Source: Candidatus Rokuibacteriota bacterium (GTDB lineage Bacteria; Methylomirabilota; Methylomirabilia; Rokubacteriales; CSP1-6). Taken from it: a stretch of DNA of 59,471 bases. The notes under the pieces are model-generated. The model worked only from the letters and a program-made list of their open reading frames with translations, did no database searches and was not told the origin of the DNA. Of this stretch, positions 57,821-59,471 are shown piece after piece (the first letter of the stretch is position 1; each line of letters begins with the position of its first letter). The position numbers and the translations under genes are program-made. Location of the stretch: NCBI GenBank assembly GCA_030647435.1, contig JAUSJX010000131.1, positions 1 to 59,471 of the forward strand, given 5' to 3'.

Positions 57821-59308
57821 CTAAGAGCCGCCCAAGGGCAAGAGTTTTGCCGTCTGTGGACTTCGGCCGTCTGCGGGGGTCCAGGTCAAGGTCCTTTCCT
57901 TCACCATCACAGATCCGCGATCGGACAGTCGGAACGTCACAGCCCCTTCGCTGACCGAGAAGGCGTAGAGGCCTCCCCGTCGCCAGCCAGAGAATGATCT
58001 GAACATCGCTCGCGGGCCTACGCCGTCCACATCGGCGATCCCATACGACACGACTTCTCCGGAAGGCTCTAGGATGCCGTACCACTGTCCACGAATTGGC
58101 TTGCCCTCGGTCTGCGTTGCTTCAGCGACCGAGAGTCGCACAGTGTTGGGGAGTCTTGGCAACAGTTCCTTCGCAGCCCGCTCCTGCAGTGCCTCATCTT
58201 CCTGGCAGTGCACGGACCCCTTCCCTGCCTCGAGGCTAGCCACGTACTGGACGAGACACGGGCCATACTTGATGGCAAACTTCCCGGTCGTCCCTCCGCC
58301 GTGCTCCACGATGTCGTACCTTTCGTCGAGTAACAGGGAAGAACCGGCACGTCCTGCGAGGGCGGCTACCGCGCCGGGGCCGCGCGCAACACTATTGAAA
58401 AGTTGGTCGTTGCGCGGAAGGATCAACACCAGCCGCTCCACAGAAAGCCGGCCAAGCGTTCGTTCAGTTGTTCCGGCGTCGAATCGGCCGCCCCCTCCCC
58501 GAGTTGTGACACCCGGTGCCATGGCCACGACCCCATAGATGTCCTTGGAAGACTCTGCGGCGTCTAGCGTGATGTAGCCCCCGAAGGACTGGCCGGCCAG
58601 AATGACGCGCGCATAGCCTTCCCGCCGCCAAACCGTGATCTCGTCCACCGTTCGTTGAATGCCCTGATATAGGGACTGCTCGATGGAAGTCTCTCCAAGG
58701 TTGTTCCGCGCGATCTTGACAACGTCCCACCCGCGGCTCTGTAGGAGTCTGAACACTGGGGGCACAGGGCCGGCATACTGCACCGAGGTTCCAAAGATTC
58801 CGTGATTCCATATCACAATACCGCTGGCTTTTGCGGGGCCGTGCCACGGGAGATCGCAGAAGGCTCGCTCGGCCCATGCCCACCGGCTTAGCGGGGTCTG
58901 ACCGCATCGCATCGAGTCGACCACGAGGCTTGTTGTGTCCTGACGCGACTGGGCCTCGGCGTATGAGCGAGCCACGATCGCAGCACCCCGGGCAATGACG
59001 GCGCACTGAGCCTTGATCCCCCTTTCGTCCGCCCCGTTCTGACAGAAACTGAATGCGGTCTGGGCAGAGCTCGGATATCGGTCGAACTCGCCGGGATCTT
59101 CGAAGCTGAAACCGCAACGGTACTTGGTGGACCCGGGATCCTCGACGTAGAAGAAGTGTCCGGGGTAGGGCTTCTTTTGATACTCGTGAAGGCGAGTCTG
59201 ACAGTCGCCTCGCAGAGTGAACTCAGTCGAGACTTGTCCGGCCGCCGGCAACGCCACAGTTAGGAACCCCAACGCGATGGCAGCCCTGGTTGTCAATCGT
59301 CTCAACAT
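57821..59308 (-). CDS. Secreted alpha/beta-hydrolase
   Basis: The 495-aa protein has a signal peptide (RRLTTRAAIALGFLTVALPA, cleavage near AGQV). The central alpha/beta-hydrolase core has IVIWNHGIFGT (oxyanion region), the nucleophile elbow ILAGQSFGGYITLDAA and a late His candidate in YDIVEHGGG. The last 110 residues form a beta-rich extension. Several cysteine pairs in the N-terminal part fit an exported, disulfide-bonded enzyme. The ATG has AAAGGGAG upstream. The substrate is unknown; the gene has lower codon bias than the core genes and no operon partner. Confidence 0.82.
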   Translation of the reverse strand: MLRRLTTRAAIALGFLTVALPAAGQVSTEFTLRGDCQTRLHEYQKKPYPGHFFYVEDPGSTKYRCGFSFEDPGEFDRYPSSAQTAFSFCQNGADERGIKAQCAVIARGAAIVARSYAEAQSRQDTTSLVVDSMRCGQTPLSRWAWAERAFCDLPWHGPAKASGIVIWNHGIFGTSVQYAGPVPPVFRLLQSRGWDVVKIARNNLGETSIEQSLYQGIQRTVDEITVWRREGYARVILAGQSFGGYITLDAAESSKDIYGVVAMAPGVTTRGGGGRFDAGTTERTLGRLSVERLVLILPRNDQLFNSVARGPGAVAALAGRAGSSLLLDERYDIVEHGGGTTGKFAIKYGPCLVQYVASLEAGKGSVHCQEDEALQERAAKELLPRLPNTVRLSVAEATQTEGKPIRGQWYGILEPSGEVVSYGIADVDGVGPRAMFRSFSGWRRGGLYAFSVSEGAVTFRLSDRGSVMVKERTLTWTPADGRSPQTAKLLPLGGS

Positions 59309-59471
59309 GTCATCTCCCTTTGGAGCGTAGATATTGATCTTTCACTAGATAATGGATACATGACTCACGACCACGGCAGATCGGACACGAGGATGCACGA
59401 CCACAGGAGTTGCTGGGAACCGTGGAGCCGACGGAACGAGCGCCGCAGTTGAGCATCCAAGTGACGAATGT

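Overview
The window is GC-rich bacterial chromosomal DNA containing the replication origin. Genes left of about 15.16 kb read leftward (dnaA, dnaN, recF, gyrB, gyrA, serS, dnaX). Genes right of about 15.5 kb read rightward (rpmH, rnpA, yidD, yidC, rsmG, parA, parB, mnmA, atpFHAGDC). An inverted pair of perfect DnaA boxes and two parS sites mark oriC and the centromere region. The gene order, GC content and families (two DUF507 genes, UGSC-like selenoproteins, several uncharacterised ABC operons) fit an uncultured Rokubacteria/Methylomirabilota (NC10-like) lineage. That assignment is an inference from gene content, not from a marker search.

Regions. (1) 1-6.5 kb is a translation cluster: four tRNA-Ser genes covering all serine codons, serS, tadA next to its substrate tRNA-Arg(ACG), SRP RNA and dnaX, with an SbmA/YddA-like ABC exporter inserted on the other strand. 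(2) 6.6-15.5 kb is the replication-initiation block and oriC. (3) 15.5-26.97 kb holds rpmH to yidC, rsmG-parAB, mnmA and an ATP synthase operon lacking subunits a and c. (4) 27.1-33.5 kb holds a compact signalling operon (separate REC and HD-GYP proteins, membrane protein, histidine kinase), then DUF507 x2, ubiX, a glycosyltransferase and a Gfo/Idh oxidoreductase. (5) 34.0-38.2 kb is a carbohydrate/polyamine-type ABC importer with its own promoter. (6) 38.2-41.0 kb is a scar zone around tRNA-Leu, smpB and ssrA, with a haloacid-dehalogenase remnant, an integrase tail and a stray 3' half of tRNA-Phe. (7) 41.0-46.2 kb is a GntR-controlled amino-acid importer plus class III aminotransferase.

(8) 46.5-55.9 kb is the most unusual part. 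It is one leftward operon that starts at an IclR regulator whose start region lies in a 39-bp operator palindrome. The order is IclR, selenoprotein A, partner A, two dipeptide-type permeases, CaiB-like CoA-transferase, CitE-like lyase, solute-binding protein, selenoprotein B, partner B. Both selenoproteins have an in-frame UGA in a U-G-A-C motif. In each, a SECIS-like hairpin puts its GU-containing loop at exactly +20 to +22 after the UGA. Each is followed by a paralogue of the same roughly 345-residue family carrying the motif WTDGLPIVPPTE. The layout suggests import of an organic substrate, CoA activation, a selenium-dependent redox step and C-C cleavage; the substrate is unknown.

(9) 55.9-59.5 kb holds a MaoC-like hydratase, an RlmD tail fused to a membrane leader, an 88-bp dispersed repeat in two copies, a small exported helical protein and a secreted alpha/beta hydrolase.
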